From Desmodesmus armatus (lineage: Eukaryota > Chlorophyta > Chlorophyceae > Sphaeropleales > Scenedesmaceae): a stretch of 64,000 nt of DNA. Numbering within the stretch: the first letter of the stretch is position 1; every line of letters begins with the position of its first letter. The notes under the pieces are model-generated. The model ran no database searches, was not told the origin of the DNA, and saw only the letters and a list, made by a program, of their open reading frames with translations. Position numbers and translations under genes: made by a program. Below, one piece after another: positions 1 to 12,051 of this stretch. The DNA lies in the NCBI GenBank assembly GCA_007449985.2, contig VIIQ02000094.1:124001-188000 (forward strand). Direction: 5' to 3'.

Positions 1-118
1 GGACCATAACATGCAGACCCCACACAACCCATTGCGTTGCCAGCCACCTTCTGTCACAGTCACAGCTGTCTTGCAAGTGTGCTCTTGGTCAGGCAGACCA
101 GGCTGCACGCCACAAAAC

Positions 119-123
119 TTACA
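119..123 (-). promoter_or_regulatory. TGTAA polyadenylation-type signal of TIM22
   Basis: TGTAA on the minus strand, 61 nt downstream of the TIM22 stop codon. TGTAA is the usual poly(A) signal of chlorophyte genes, so the position fits; cleavage was not verified. Confidence 0.6.
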
Positions 124-183
124 CGCACGTGTGTGCATGGCAAGAGACACACAGACCACTACTCAACATACTGGCCCTGTCTG

Positions 184-1703
184 TCACATGCCTCCTGTGA
201 AGTACTCTATAGCTGTGGAGAAGGCTGCAAAGCTGGCACAGCCAAAGCACATGGCCTTGGCACCACCTGCACAGCACAGCACAGCAGGCAGTGGGCATGA
301 CACGGCACAGCAGACATACGTAACATCACACAGCTCAACAGCAAGAGACAGTGAACAATAGACATGCGGAGTTGTGATTGGGACTTGTCCAGCCTATCAA
401 GCAGCTTCATGCCACACAATGATTGTATCATATGAAAGGACATGGTGTGCAGATGGCCAAGGGGGGTTTGTGAGTGCTCGTCCCTGCTGTCTGCACATGT
501 CTGCACATGTAAGGACGACCAAGATGTAAAAACAGCTCAAACAAGCACCTGCATGCCACCCTGTGCGAGGCTGTACATCATGCTTACTGCAAGCAATTGC
601 CTGCTCACGGCCCACACCCCAATTCCAGTTCTTTTTTTTGGACATCTATGACCCCAATACCAAGGCAGGTTGCACATCGGCCTGGCCGCCCACCTGGTGC
701 CGCCATGAGTCCGCCAGTTGCACACCCTGCCAGCGTGGCATTCATGGCGTCATGCTTGGCCCTGTAGCGCTCGATCACGCACTCAGTGCCTGAGAACAGG
801 AAGCCCATGCCTGCAAAGCCCTTGGCATATGATTTGCTCTTCTGCTTCATCAACACCCACGTCTCTTTCAACACCACCCGCGTGGGTTTGGTCTCCCCCA
901 TGGGGGCAGCGTCTATGCCCTGTGGGTTGGCGGTGGCATGGGAGTGTTGCAGAAGCAGCAGAGTGTGAGGGTTGGGTCGAGATCTTGTGTTCATACTGCA
1001 CAGTAGAGTCGTGAAAGAAGGCCTCACCCTCACTGCAGATTCGCGGGATGCACAGCTGCAGCTGAGGCTGTATGCCAGGAGGCTGCTCCTTGCTTTGTAC
1101 AACCACACGCTGCTGCAAATGTAGCACAAGCCAACCAATGCTGTGACGTGTTCCTTCTGCTGCTTCTACCAGCCTACCCCACAAAGGAAAAACACATGTG
1201 ACCATGCTGTTGTTCTGCTGTTGGCTCACCTGGGTGTCTAAGCTGGCAGTGAACACTCCAAACGCCACTCCCAGCATGCCACCCATCCCTCCTGCTATGA
1301 CTGACCGCACTGCACAGTTGTTCATGAAGTCCTCTTGCATCATGGACTCGTACGTTGGCATCGCCAGCGGCTCAAACCTGCCCTGGAAGCGCTTTGTGAG
1401 TGCTGTCTGAAGCATGGGGTTGACGTTTTGTGGCTCCTCTTGTTGAGACGTGGAGGGCTCAGAAGCACCGGCTGCGGCTGATCCATCGCTGCCCGTGCTG
1501 CTGCTGCTGGTACTGCTGCTGCTCGCCTGCAGGTCTGCGCCAGCTGCTGCCGCTGCTTCTTCTGCTGCTGATGTAGCCTGCATGACCGCATCTGACGCAT
1601 CACTGCTGCTGCTGGAGGCTGCGTCTGCAAGGTTCAGATCAACTGCTGGTGCTGTATGTGTTTGCTGAGGAGCCCTGACGAACCACCCCTTGATGCGGTC
1701 CAT
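184..1703 (-). CDS. TIM22: Mitochondrial import inner membrane translocase subunit TIM22
   Basis: Channel subunit of the TIM22 carrier translocase, which inserts multi-spanning carriers into the mitochondrial inner membrane. Exons, in transcript order: 1230-1703, 694-919, 184-266 (260 aa). All junctions are GT-AG and phases agree (0, then 1). The first ~115 residues are Ala/Ser/Gln-rich low complexity. The Tim17/22 domain follows, with NNCAVRSVIAGGMGGMLGVA, then GVFTASLD, then SGTECVIERYRAKHD, then the Gly-rich segment GCATGGLMAAPGGAKAMC and a final FAAFSTAIEYF helix. The family's characteristic FSGTEC motif is intact. The start is the first ATG of the open frame. It is divergent from the SDR gene (324 bp between start codons). 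A TGTAA motif lies 61 nt past the stop codon. The N-terminal extension is long for the family; whether it is processed cannot be told from sequence. Confidence 0.94.
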
Positions 1704-2027
1704 GGTGGTGGTCAGCAGCAGTGATCAGAGACTTGCGAGCACAGCACAGCGTTTAATAGCGTAATGATTGTACTGATGCACACGCAGCAAAACATCGCGT
1801 CCGTGTGTTCGTTGCAATCTGTGTTGCTTTGTTAGCCTGATCCCAGATCACCAAAGTGACAATGCCAAGGTGGCTGCAATGCAAATTATGTTTTGACGCT
1901 GTAGCTGAATTTCACAGCTGTTAGAAACAACATTTTCATTAGCACAAAGCTGTGCCACCTTCCCTTCAGACTCTACTAGTGCATCACTGCAGGTGCTCAC
2001 CAGACTGGCTGACAGCTCTGACACACT
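1704..2027. promoter_or_regulatory. Divergent intergenic region between TIM22 and SDR
   Basis: 324 bp separate the two divergent start codons, so it must hold both promoters and 5' UTRs. It is more AT-rich than the flanking exons. No TATA element or motif could be assigned with confidence. Confidence 0.5.
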
Positions 2028-4002
2028 ATGCCACCTATCACAGGCAAGAGTGTTGTCATAACCGGAGGCAGCAGGTAATGGCGTCTAACCCTGTGCCTTC
2101 CATAGTTAAGCTGCATCTGGGCTGTTGCGCATTGTCAGCGGTTCATGCAACTCTTGCATACCACCTGCCATGGTCAGCAAGGGACAACGCAGCACGTGTG
2201 TCACTGCCTGTGTGCAGAGGCATCGGGTATGGACTTGTTCAGAAGCTTCTACAGCGGTCCAACAAGGTCATAGCCACCGCCAGGGTGCCACAGGACGCAC
2301 AGCAGCTGCAGCAGCTGGCTGCAGAGAACAGCAACCTCATCATTGCTGCCCTGGACGTCAGCCAGCCAAACAGCATAACACAGTTTGCAGCAGAGGTCAA
2401 GAAGCACACACAACATGTGGATGTGAGTGGAGCCTGCAGCAGCATGCCTGGCACTGCTTTCAGTCCCACACTCCCTCTGGCTATTTAGGCTGCAAGCAGC
2501 TGTGCAAAGGGCAACAGGTTGAAACTGCAATCAAAAGGCAGCAGGAAGCATGTTCTGGGTGGGGTAAGCGATGCAGACATGACCCCTAACCACAACGCCT
2601 GCTCACGATGCAGCTTGACAGTGCCAGGCCAGCCGCTCTCCTTGTCGTGCAGCACAGTGTCAGCCGCACAGTGCAGGTGCCAAACTCACCAAATGCTGCC
2701 CCGCTGCACTGTCTTGTGTATGACTGCAGTTGTTGCTCAACAATGCAGGTAGGGTAGCCTCTGCAGTTGCGTCACGCTGTGACGGCCAGTACCATATGTC
2801 AAAGCAGTGGCAGTGTGTGGCAGTGTCTCAGTGCCCTTGTTGGGAGTCTGTGCCACAGTGTGAGGTGCAGCTGGACAGACACCATGTGCAGCAGAGCATC
2901 CCTAGCCTCCAGAATGAGAACTTCTCTATTGCTGCTTCTTTGCAAGAGGACGCACTACTTGCCACTGTCAAGCCACAACAATCCTGCTCGCACTGTTCTC
3001 ACTGCCCTCACTTACTGCAGGCATCTACGGCCGCAGGGGTACCCTGATGGACTTTGAGGCCTCTGACTTCCACACAGTGTTCAACACCAATGCAGTGGGG
3101 CCCTTCCTGGTGGTGCAGAGCCTCCTGAAACAGGGCCTGCTGGGGCCGCCAGGCTCCACAGTGGCTAACGTGTCCAGCATCATGGCCAGTCATGGCGACC
3201 CCACCATCAGCAGCACCACCCCAGGAGGCTACGCTTACAGGTACGTCGAAGGACCCTGGCACTCGGAAAGCGGGGGGGGGGGGGGGGGGGCACTTCAGTC
3301 GCCAGACCAGGCAACGCGGGCCTAGGACTGCTATCAGTCATATGATGCCAAGGCAATTGCCAAAGCACAAGAGTGCCTCTTCAGCTGGGGTTGGGATGTG
3401 CTGGTTGTGTCACAAGTTCAGGACCCCCTGGCAGCTCCATGCACATTCTTGTTGACACTTGTCCTGTGGCATGTGGATGTTCCCAGCTGGATCCCCTGCC
3501 CTTGCTTGTGGCCTGTGCCATGCCATGATACTATCAAACACTGAGCCTCAGTGCCACTCCACTGCTGTGTTGGGTGGGGCGCAGGGCGTCCAAGGCTGCC
3601 CTTAACATCATCAACAAGGCACTGGTCATGGACCTCAAGGAGCAGCAAGTGGAGTGTGTACTGCTGCACCCAGGCTACGTCAAGACAGATATGACAGGTG
3701 TGCCTCCAGTTTGTGCCTTGTGCCATATGCCATGCAGTGCGGTCCCAACCCTGTGCATGTCGCAGCATGTTTGCTCTGCTGGCTGCCCAAATGACAGCAC
3801 ACAGGCAACGATTGGTGTGAGAGGGCTGGCCTAGGGGTATTTTCTTCACCGTCATGGCGTGTGACTGCTGCTGGCTGGTGCAGGTGGTCAAGGCTATGTT
3901 GATGTTGAGGAGAGCACCAGTGGCATACTGAAGGTCCTGGAGGATGGCAGGCCCCTCAACGGCCACTGGTATTCTTTCTCTGGTGATGAGATCCCCTGGT
4001 AG
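2028..4002 (+). CDS. Short-chain dehydrogenase/reductase (SDR), carbonyl-reductase-like
   Basis: NAD(P)-dependent oxidoreductase of the classical SDR family; substrate unknown. Exons: 2028-2074, 2218-2422, 2730-2748, 3021-3240, 3585-3697, 3884-4002 (240 aa, usual family length). The cofactor motif TGGSRGIG is split by intron 1 at the Arg codon. The third exon is only 19 nt and encodes the LLLNNAG structural motif. NVSSIMAS supplies the catalytic Ser region. The active-site YxxxK reads Y-R-A-S-K, with intron 4 falling between the Tyr and the Lys. HPGYVKTDMTG follows, as in C-factor/sniffer-like SDRs. No targeting peptide is evident, so it is probably cytosolic. All phases agree. A G-run of ~18 sits in intron 4 shortly after the 5' splice site. 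Confidence 0.9.
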
Positions 4003-4635
4003 CAGCTGTGGCAGTTCTGTGTTTCTGGGCAGCTTTGGTGCAAGTCTCTTACTCTGGGCAAGTACTGGGTCGTGTGTTCTGCACAGCAGCAATTGCAGTG
4101 CTGTAAATGCACTCAATTTTGCGGTGAATATCTGCGCTGTTTTATACAGACTGAACCACTCCTTGTGGGAACACCATTCCGTCTGAGCAGAAGTGCAGGG
4201 GCCAAGCCAACAGCAGTTGCTTGAACACCCCCCCCCCCTGTCAAGCTTTCCCTTTCTCTGGCCAGCTTGCAGCCAGCATAGGCCCATGCACCACTTGGCA
4301 CACAACCCTAAGAGCCTCCCGCTGTGCAAGGAGTGTCCTGTGGTCTAGGCCTACTTTCGCTATAGGGTGGCATTGCCTTGCAATTGGCTGGTGCTGTTGA
4401 GCTGACCAGCTGCCACTTCTTCGCAGCACGGCATAGGAGGCATGTACGCCATACGTACACACAAGCAGCACAATACTATCGGCTGGGGGCTTGCAACAGA
4501 CTCTAGAGGGGAGGCCAGCCTGTCGACAGTTGATGACACATAGATCAAACGAATTTGAATCTTCGTCTTCTGGTGCAGAGCCACGCGAGACACGGCAGAC
4601 TCAGTGATCAAGATTGAATCCAATTAAGCTTGAGT
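4003..4635. other. SDR 3' flank and MCM9 upstream region
   Basis: 633 bp between the SDR stop and the MCM9 start codon in tandem orientation. It contains the TGTAA at 4102, a C-run near 4226-4236, and by position the MCM9 promoter. No further gene is recognisable; short frames here do not resemble any family. Confidence 0.5.
4102..4106 (+). promoter_or_regulatory. TGTAA polyadenylation-type signal of SDR gene
   Basis: TGTAA about 100 nt after the SDR stop codon, the expected place for a green-algal poly(A) signal. Confidence 0.55.
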
Positions 4636-7600
4636 ATGCCAGGTATCGAGGAACAGGCCGCTGCAGCCTTGGTGTCATGTTGCCAGCAAGTGAGACCACC
4701 TTGCTTCCAAGACAGTTGATCAACTATGCAGCAGCCTGGAAAGCCTGTCCCGTTGCTAGTGTGCCCCCACTACATTCTTGGGCTAGTGATGCCAACAGAC
4801 AAGTGATGCCAACAGACAAGTGCTTGCTGTTGATGCTGCAGGAGATAGCTCGTGCTCTGCTGGAAGCAGACCTTGATGAGCACTATGGTGTTCAGCTGGA
4901 CTTCATTGCCCTGCTGCATGAGAATGCAGGGCTGGCCAACACGCTGCTGCAGGCACCCCAGCACACGTTGGAGGTCTTGGAGGATGCGCTCATCGCAGCA
5001 CAGGCAAGACATGCTGAGCATGAGCTTGGACCATGATATTGTACAGGGACAAGTGCAGCAACCTGCAGGACGACCACATTACTACAAGCACAGCGCACAA
5101 ACAGCAGCACCACCTGTTTACCCCACCTTTCTACGCCATATTCCCATCCGTGCTAGTTTGTTCTTGTAGCAGCAGCAGGCGAGTTTGCCTCCATGCAATG
5201 CTTGCTGCCTGCCTGCTTGCTGGCTTGCAGGAGCGTGTGCAGCACTCACACCCGCAGCAGCAGGACATGGCCCTCAAGCCCAATACCCACATACGCCTGC
5301 ACAACCTACCGTATGGCCTAGACCCTGATGCCAGCCTGTTGAACCCTGCCATCTGCAACCTGGGGTCCTTCCACTTGGGCAAGCTGGTCACTGTGCGCGG
5401 CACTGTGGTGAAGGCTGGGCCAGTGAAGATGTTTGAGGCTCAGAAGGTGTACATCTGCAACAAGTGCAAGCACAGGTGCGACCTTGCAACACGCTAGAAC
5501 ACCCAGTCGTACTGCAGGCTGCAAGGGTTGCAAGCGCAGGTGACAGCTGAGTGCATGCTTGTCACCCTCATGCATAGTCCAGCTGACCTGCGCGATTGCT
5601 GCTGCTGCTGCTTGCTGAGCATGAAGCCATCAGTTCCTCCCATGCGTCTTGTGCTGCACCCCATACTCATCTGGCCCCACACTTTTGACTCAACCCAACC
5701 CTCATCCTGCCTGTAGATTCATCCTGCGCAACAGCAGTGATGCCAGCTCCAATGCCACCAGCTACCAGCTGCCACCAGAGTGCCCCTCCAACAACGAGCC
5801 TTCAGGACGCTCCAAGCCCTGCACTGGCAGCAACTTCATACCGCAGCAGGGTGCAGGCTGCACCGTGTACACCAATCACCAGGAGCTGAGGGTGCAGGAA
5901 CAGATGCAGTGCCTGGAGCTCGGTAGTGTGCCTGCCAGCATTGCTGTGACTGTACAGGATGAGCTAGCGGACTGCTGCCAACCAGGAGGTGCGCTGTGCT
6001 GAGGTGTGCTGTGCTGTGTGCTGGCCCTATAAAGGACAAGTGTGGGTGTGCTGCTGCAGCCAGAGAGGGCGGTGCTGGCCCAGCACACATGCATCATGGT
6101 GCAGCTCGCAGGGCCAGTGCTGGAACGGGAGGTTGGCTGCTGTTGCCACAGCCCACAAGCTTGTAGGGCGGAGCGCAAGGTTGAGTTCAATGCAAAGCAG
6201 TTGGGCAGCCATGTTGGCTTTGCCTGACCGAGGAAGACAAGGTCATGTTGAACAGTCACCTGGCTTGGGCAGATATTGCAAAAGTAGTCACAATACTTGC
6301 CCTTGTGTTGGTCAAGCGGATTTCGCAGTGCATGTTCCCCTTGCACCCGTGAGGGGCCAGCAATATCATGTCCTGCGCACCTGTATCTGCTGCCCCCAGA
6401 TGATGTCGAGATCACAGGCATTGTGCGCGCCCAGTGGCGGCCCCTGTTCCCTGGTGCACGCTGCGACGGCACACTCATCCTGCACGCCTGCCACATGCGC
6501 ACCGTCAACAGCCTGCACAGAGCAGTGGCGCCACCACCAGAGGGACTGGCGGACCAGTTCAGGTGTGGAAAGTGGCACAGCAGCAGTTTTGGCATAGCAG
6601 TGTAGAGCTGCATGCAAGAAAGAGGCGCGACTGCTAACTTGATCGACGTACAATCAGCAGTGGTGGGTCTTTGAAGAGTGAAGCACCCCTTCTGCCTGGG
6701 GACGTGCAATCAAGCATGTTGTGCGGTTGACACTGTTTGTGTGTCCTGTCTGATGCAGGGACTTCTGGCAGTACCATGCAGCATGCCCCCTGAAGGGACG
6801 AAACAAGATTCTGGCGAGCATCTGCCCGCAGGTGATGCCAAGAGCTGTGCTTTGCTCCCATGGCCTCTCAGCTCAGCGTCCTGCGCGTTCTGTGCCCGCC
6901 GTGCTGTTTCAGCCTTCCCAGCCTGTCCCACTACACAGCCTCTGCCCAGCAGCTAGCCCAGACTACGAACAGGCTGCAATGCTACATGTGTGGTGGCACT
7001 GTTTGTGGAACAGCCTGCCTGTGCCAAGATGCCAGTGGCTGAGCCAGGGTCCCTGTGTTGTACCTTGTGGCCATCCCCACTGCAGATCTACGGCTTGTTC
7101 CTGGTGAAGCTGGCAGTAGCGATAACGCTCATTGGCGGCTGTGCGCGGCGTGATGACTCAGGCACCCACATCAGGGGGGAGTGCCACATGCTGCTCATAG
7201 GGGACCCAGGCACCGGCAAGTCCCAGGTGGGTAACAAAGAGAACCACAGGGCTGTGCTCCTGAGATGGCGCCCGGGCTGCCAGCATGTGTGGTTGAAGTG
7301 TGGCACGGTCATGCCAGCACTGTGGCATAGCCTGCATGCCTTACCAGTTGTCAGTACCTGCTGTATAGGACGCGCTTGTTGCATCAGCAATGTGGCTGCC
7401 GTTGTCCTACTGCGTTCGCAGGTCATGAAGTTTGCTGCAAGGGTGGCTCCCCGTGCTGTGGTCACCACGGGCAGGGGCACCACTGGTAAGGCAGTGTGAG
7501 ACACCGAGTTTGAGCCATACCAATGCAGTCCTGGTGACAGTCAGAAAATCTGTGTTTGCATGTGCTAGTCCATGGGCTGACAGCTAGGTAGGCCTGCATG

Positions 7601-10515
7601 CCAACTCGCTGCAGCTCAAGCCACACCTGTTGCTGCGTTGCAGTAAACTGCCATGTTAGCAAGGCGTACAGCACGGCTTATGTGACAATCGACCGGGCAC
7701 AAACGCATTCACGCGTATGCAACACGTGTATGCTGCAGGTGCTGGCCTGACTTGTTCTGCCATGAAGGAGGGTGGGGCATGGAGCCTGGAGGCGGGCGCC
7801 CTGGTGCTGGCTGATGGGGGGCTGTGCTGCATTGATGAGTTTGAGAGCATAAAGGAGGCAGACAGGGCTATGATACACGAGGCCATGGAGCAGCAGACAC
7901 TGCACATTGCAAAGGTGGGGGTGCTGAGGACTGCATGCAAGCGACTCCTGCCTCTCCCCCGCCCAGACACTGCATGCAATGGTGCAGGATGATGGTGATC
8001 CTGCAGACCACACGTGCTGAACTGCTGCAGTGCAGGAGGAAGGGCGCAGGACAGTTCCTCAGTTGCGCTGTGCACTAGGTAGCACAATATGCTTGTGCAT
8101 TGTTGTTGTTGCTGCGCAGGCTGGCATGGTGACGACCCTCAGCACACGCACCAGCGTCCTGGGTGTCACCAACCCCACCAAGGGTGCCTTCAAGCATGGC
8201 AGCGGCTGCAGTGGCGTTGCGGCCACCTCTCTGTCAGGCCCGCTTCTCAGCAGGTGGGCCAAACAGCGCTGCTTCTGATGAGGAGTTGTGCCGTTTGCAG
8301 TCCATGTACGCTAGTCATGCCTGTTGATATGTGTTGCCTGCGCGAGTCTGTGTGCCAGCCGGCAGCTGTGCAAGGACCTGAGCAACAGGGATGTCTCTGT
8401 GGCTGTCTGTTGTGGGTGCAGCAGTAAGCTGCGTAGATACTATTCGGGTGCATGTGGCCTCCTCTGTTTGCAGGTTTGACATCGTCCTGCTGCTGTTGGA
8501 TCAGCACGAAGCCCATTGGGACAGCATCGTCTCAGAGCATGTGTTGGCCAACCACCAACAGGTGTGTGCATGCTGAGCTACCTGCACCCTTCGACACCAT
8601 ACCAAACTGTCTATTGGTTTGATCACATTGCTGCCAGCACTGCCAGCAGCTCGCAGCGGTGTTTGCATCAGCATGCATGCAATCTGTGATGGTATGCACC
8701 CAGCCTGGTTAGTAAGCCCGTGGCTACAGCAACCTCCACTGTACAGCCCAGCAGACTTGACCTCCTCTAGCTGAACTCTGCACATGTGATATCTGGGCAC
8801 CCTCATGAGCCCTCGGCTTCCTGGCTAGTGCCGAGCTTGGGACTCTGTCCCCAGTTACTGTACTGTACTCAGTACATACAGTACGGTACTGTACTGTACT
8901 GTACCAATACCATGCCACAGGCTCAGCGGCCCTGGTCGAGGGAGCTGCATGGCTGGAGTGTTGAGGAGCTGCGGGCGTACGTCATCTGGGCCAAAGCCAC
9001 AGGGCAGAACCTCACCATGAGCAGCTCAGCAGAGCAGGTGGGTGCGGCGGCTGACGCTGGCTGGGCACTTAACAGCAGCTGTAGCTGCTCAAACTGCACG
9101 GCTTTGGTGCCAACTTGCGGATGTGAGCAGCGTGTCACAAGAGGTGTTGTGGGTTAGGCTCCGCTTGGCTTTTTTAGCAGCAGCAAACACCTGATGTGAA
9201 AGTAGTGAGTCAAACACAAGCGTATAGCAGCACCAAGGGTTGACCTCGATTCAAGCTTTGACTGTTACTGTGGGTGGGTGAGTGGGGCTGCACGCATCTG
9301 CTTGACACATATGTTCCTGCCACAGGTGCTGATGGCCTACTACCAGCAGCAGCGGCAGGCAGAGGAGCGTAGCCAAGCTCGCACCACTATACGCATGCTG
9401 GAGAGCTTGGTCAGGGTCAGCCAGGTGCGCACTGACACATGCAGTGTCAGGTGGCTGGATAGTGTGTCTTCAAGCACCGATGCATACTGTGCAGGCAGGG
9501 GCTGTGTCAGGGTGCAGTTCGTGAACTGATTGAGACCGTCACAGCACTTGAAACTGACAGGCAGAGTGCGTGACAGAAGCTGTCAGCCACTTCACGGCAT
9601 GTACCAGGGGGATTGCGGAAGAGTCGCCTTTGACAATGTGGGTTGGTGGGCGTGACTCCACTGCAAACCTAGAACGTTTTTTCGATGCCTGTGCTTGGAA
9701 GCAATCTCGGGTCTCTGCAGTGCCCGCCTAGCATTGGACATACCAATTGACACCCATCACCGCTGTGATTGAGCTGACGTGCCTGCTGCTGCTGTTGGTG
9801 CTGCTGTGCTGGTCGTGCTTTGCTGCGTCCAGGCGCATGCACGGCTGTGTGCGCGCAGCTGTGTCACCCTGCAGGACGCAGTGATGGCCGTGCTGATCCT
9901 GGATAGCAGCATGACAGGCAGCAGCCTCATGGGCTGGTCAAACGCCTTGCACACACACTTCCCGGACGACCCTGACGCCGAGTATGAGATGCTGGAGCGG
10001 CAGGTACTTCGGGAGGGGGTTAATGGCGTAATGTGGGACACAGCAGAATGCATTGCAAGCATGGGCTTGTGGGGAGCAGCAGTGCGCACTGCCGCAACGG
10101 GTGAAGGGACAACAGCAGTGTGCACTGCACACACGGGGGGCACGTGGCCAACAGCCGAATGCTCATGCAAGGCAAATGCGGGAAGCTGTGCATCGCTGTC
10201 GGCTACCTAAAGCAGTGTGCATGTCGATGGTGCCAGCGGTGCTATTGGCGCATCTGCTTGGCTGCATCAAGGGCTGCTGCAGTGCAAGTCTGTTTCAGCC
10301 TGGCTGGCTGGTCATGTGATGAACTTACGCTCAACATATGCTGTACTGTGTTCCTGCAGGTCTTGGTGGGTTTGTGTCTACAGCACTTGTCGCTAGAATG
10401 GGATGGAGGCGACAATGGCGGCGGGGATGGTGGCGGCAGGGGCATGGTGGAAGGCGACGGTGACACTGGACTGTGGATTGGAGATGGCACGGAGGCTGGC
10501 ACGCCTGCTTGGTGA
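4636..10515 (+). CDS. MCM9: DNA helicase MCM9
   Basis: MCM-family AAA+ helicase that acts with MCM8 in homologous recombination and replication-associated repair in the nucleus. Fifteen exons: 4636-4689, 4842-5003, 5231-5475, 5717-5988, 6400-6562, 6759-6831, 7086-7226, 7422-7485, 7739-7914, 8120-8253, 8474-8561, 8921-9037, 9326-9424, 9833-10003, 10360-10515 (704 aa, all phases consistent). The N domain has a CNKCKH zinc half-site and later Cys residues. The ATPase has Walker A GDPGTGKS (~362-369), Walker B LCCIDEF (~420-426) and the arginine finger in LLSRFD (~R495). The phrase [18 protein letters not shown] and the EAMEQQT helix are MCM9/MCM8-type. The long C-terminal tail of animal MCM9 is absent; here the end is a short Gly/Asp-rich tail. 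Intron 2 uses a GC donor (CAG|GCAAGA). No TGTAA was found soon after the stop. Confidence 0.95.
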
Positions 10516-12051
10516 TGAGCCACACCCTCAGTCGATTGCAGATGGGGAATGTGGTTGAATGAACGAGTCAAGACTCTTTGAACGATATTGCAACGAGGAT
10601 TGCCAGCAAACCTGCCGTACAATGTGCTGTGAGCACACTGAGGTTGCTGTGGTTAGCGGTCACGGTCTGCTGGTTGACAGGCAGGTTGACAGCCAGGGTG
10701 CAGGTTGACATGCACAGTAGTGACTTACACAAATGTTGCGCATGAAGCCTGTCAAAACAGTACACCGTGATATGCCATGCACCCAATGCGTGCCACTGGC
10801 GCTGATGCACAGCTGCCCCTGTGTTTTGTGGGGCTTGTATCACACAAGGCAGCCCCTGTCCCTGGCTGGTCGTGCCACACGAACACATCCAAGGACTGCG
10901 CAGTCTGGCCACATGCAACACCGTGATCTCATGCAACGACGGATGATGGACGATGATGCAGCAGTACAACAGAGCCGGAGAATATTCCAGTGTTGGCATT
11001 GTGCCGTGATGCAGCATGCTTTTCAGCACAACCCCAGGCGACTCTGACACCATGCCTTGGAGCTGCAAACAGCTTGCAGCACGGAAACGGCTAATGGCTG
11101 TATTAACACCATCAAGAAGAAGGAAGCATGGCGCATGTACAAGTCGTCCCTTCTACTCGAACACAAACACATCAACCCTGCAGCCAGTGGCTGCTGCAGT
11201 GTGGATGTTGCTTCAACATCAACGCAGCAATCTGCAGCTGTTCTGGCCGGCACATGTCTGCTGACGCACATGCTACACAGTGCTTAGTAGGCTCAACCAA
11301 GCAGCCACCCCCACTGCATTCATTGACGGCTGAGCAATCCCACAATTGCTGTGCAAGTGCAACCACAGGGTGGTGTGCACTGTGGTTCCATCCCCACCTA
11401 GTCAACAGCACCTCTGCCGTTGTCCCTACAACACTTGTTGTGATGCAGGAAGGCAGGAGGGTCCCAGCAAGAGGGAACACAGCGGCAAGAAAGGCCGCAC
11501 CATGGCACAGGCGCTAAAGCACAAACACCACGGCAAGTGCTTCAATCAATGCACTTGCTGCACCTGCCAGCCGCAAGCCACACCACACCACACCAGAAAC
11601 TCTGCTACTTGCACCTGCAACTACCAATGCGGTCCCAACCCTAGCTAGCCACAGCAACAACTGCACGTATCCTTGTATGTGTCAATATACACGTACCATG
11701 TGCGCTTCAACACAAGCACAAACACTGGAAAACACCTACAGCCCGCCCCAAAGCAGCTGTCTGAGCTGCAGACAATTCTGGTACAGAAGGTCTGCAGGGC
11801 CTGCACCCAACGCCCCAGGGGCCCAACACGGCGACTGCAGCAGCCCCAGCACCCTTTACTGCCTGAAGTATCAAACTCAACACGCAAGCAAAACCTGAAT
11901 TATTGCCGGCAGCAGTGCATCATTGACGCACAGCCTGCAGCTCACCGCCTGAGGAGCCCTGTGGTGTCAGGTACACTATGTGTTTCAACGCGCAAGCAGT
12001 ACCTGCTCTGCTGCTGGCAATAGCAAAGCACGTAAGCACAACCTGCAACAT
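10516..12051. other. Convergent intergenic region between MCM9 and PAM
   Basis: About 1.5 kb between the 3' ends of MCM9 and PAM. Several open frames exist but none shows family similarity, a consistent splice pattern or a convincing start. Near the PAM end, 11941-11970 is a near copy of the last PAM codons (12051-12080); see that entry. Nothing else was recognised. Confidence 0.5.
11941..11970 (-). repeat. Duplicate of the PAM stop-codon end in the 3' flank
   Basis: The 30 bases at 11941-11970 match 12051-12080 at all but about three positions. On the minus strand the copy would read LSDTTGLLRR then stop, against LSDTTRLLRR then stop in the real PAM end. The offset is 110 bp. Confidence 0.85.

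Noticed and set aside
8855..8915. GTACT-rich palindromic stretch in MCM9 intron 11 as a regulatory hairpin
   Set aside because: It is a simple GTACT microsatellite, self-complementary by nature; nothing further supports a function.
10568..11068. 166-codon minus-strand frame downstream of MCM9
   Set aside because: No recognisable family and no consistent flanking exons; likely chance in GC-rich DNA.
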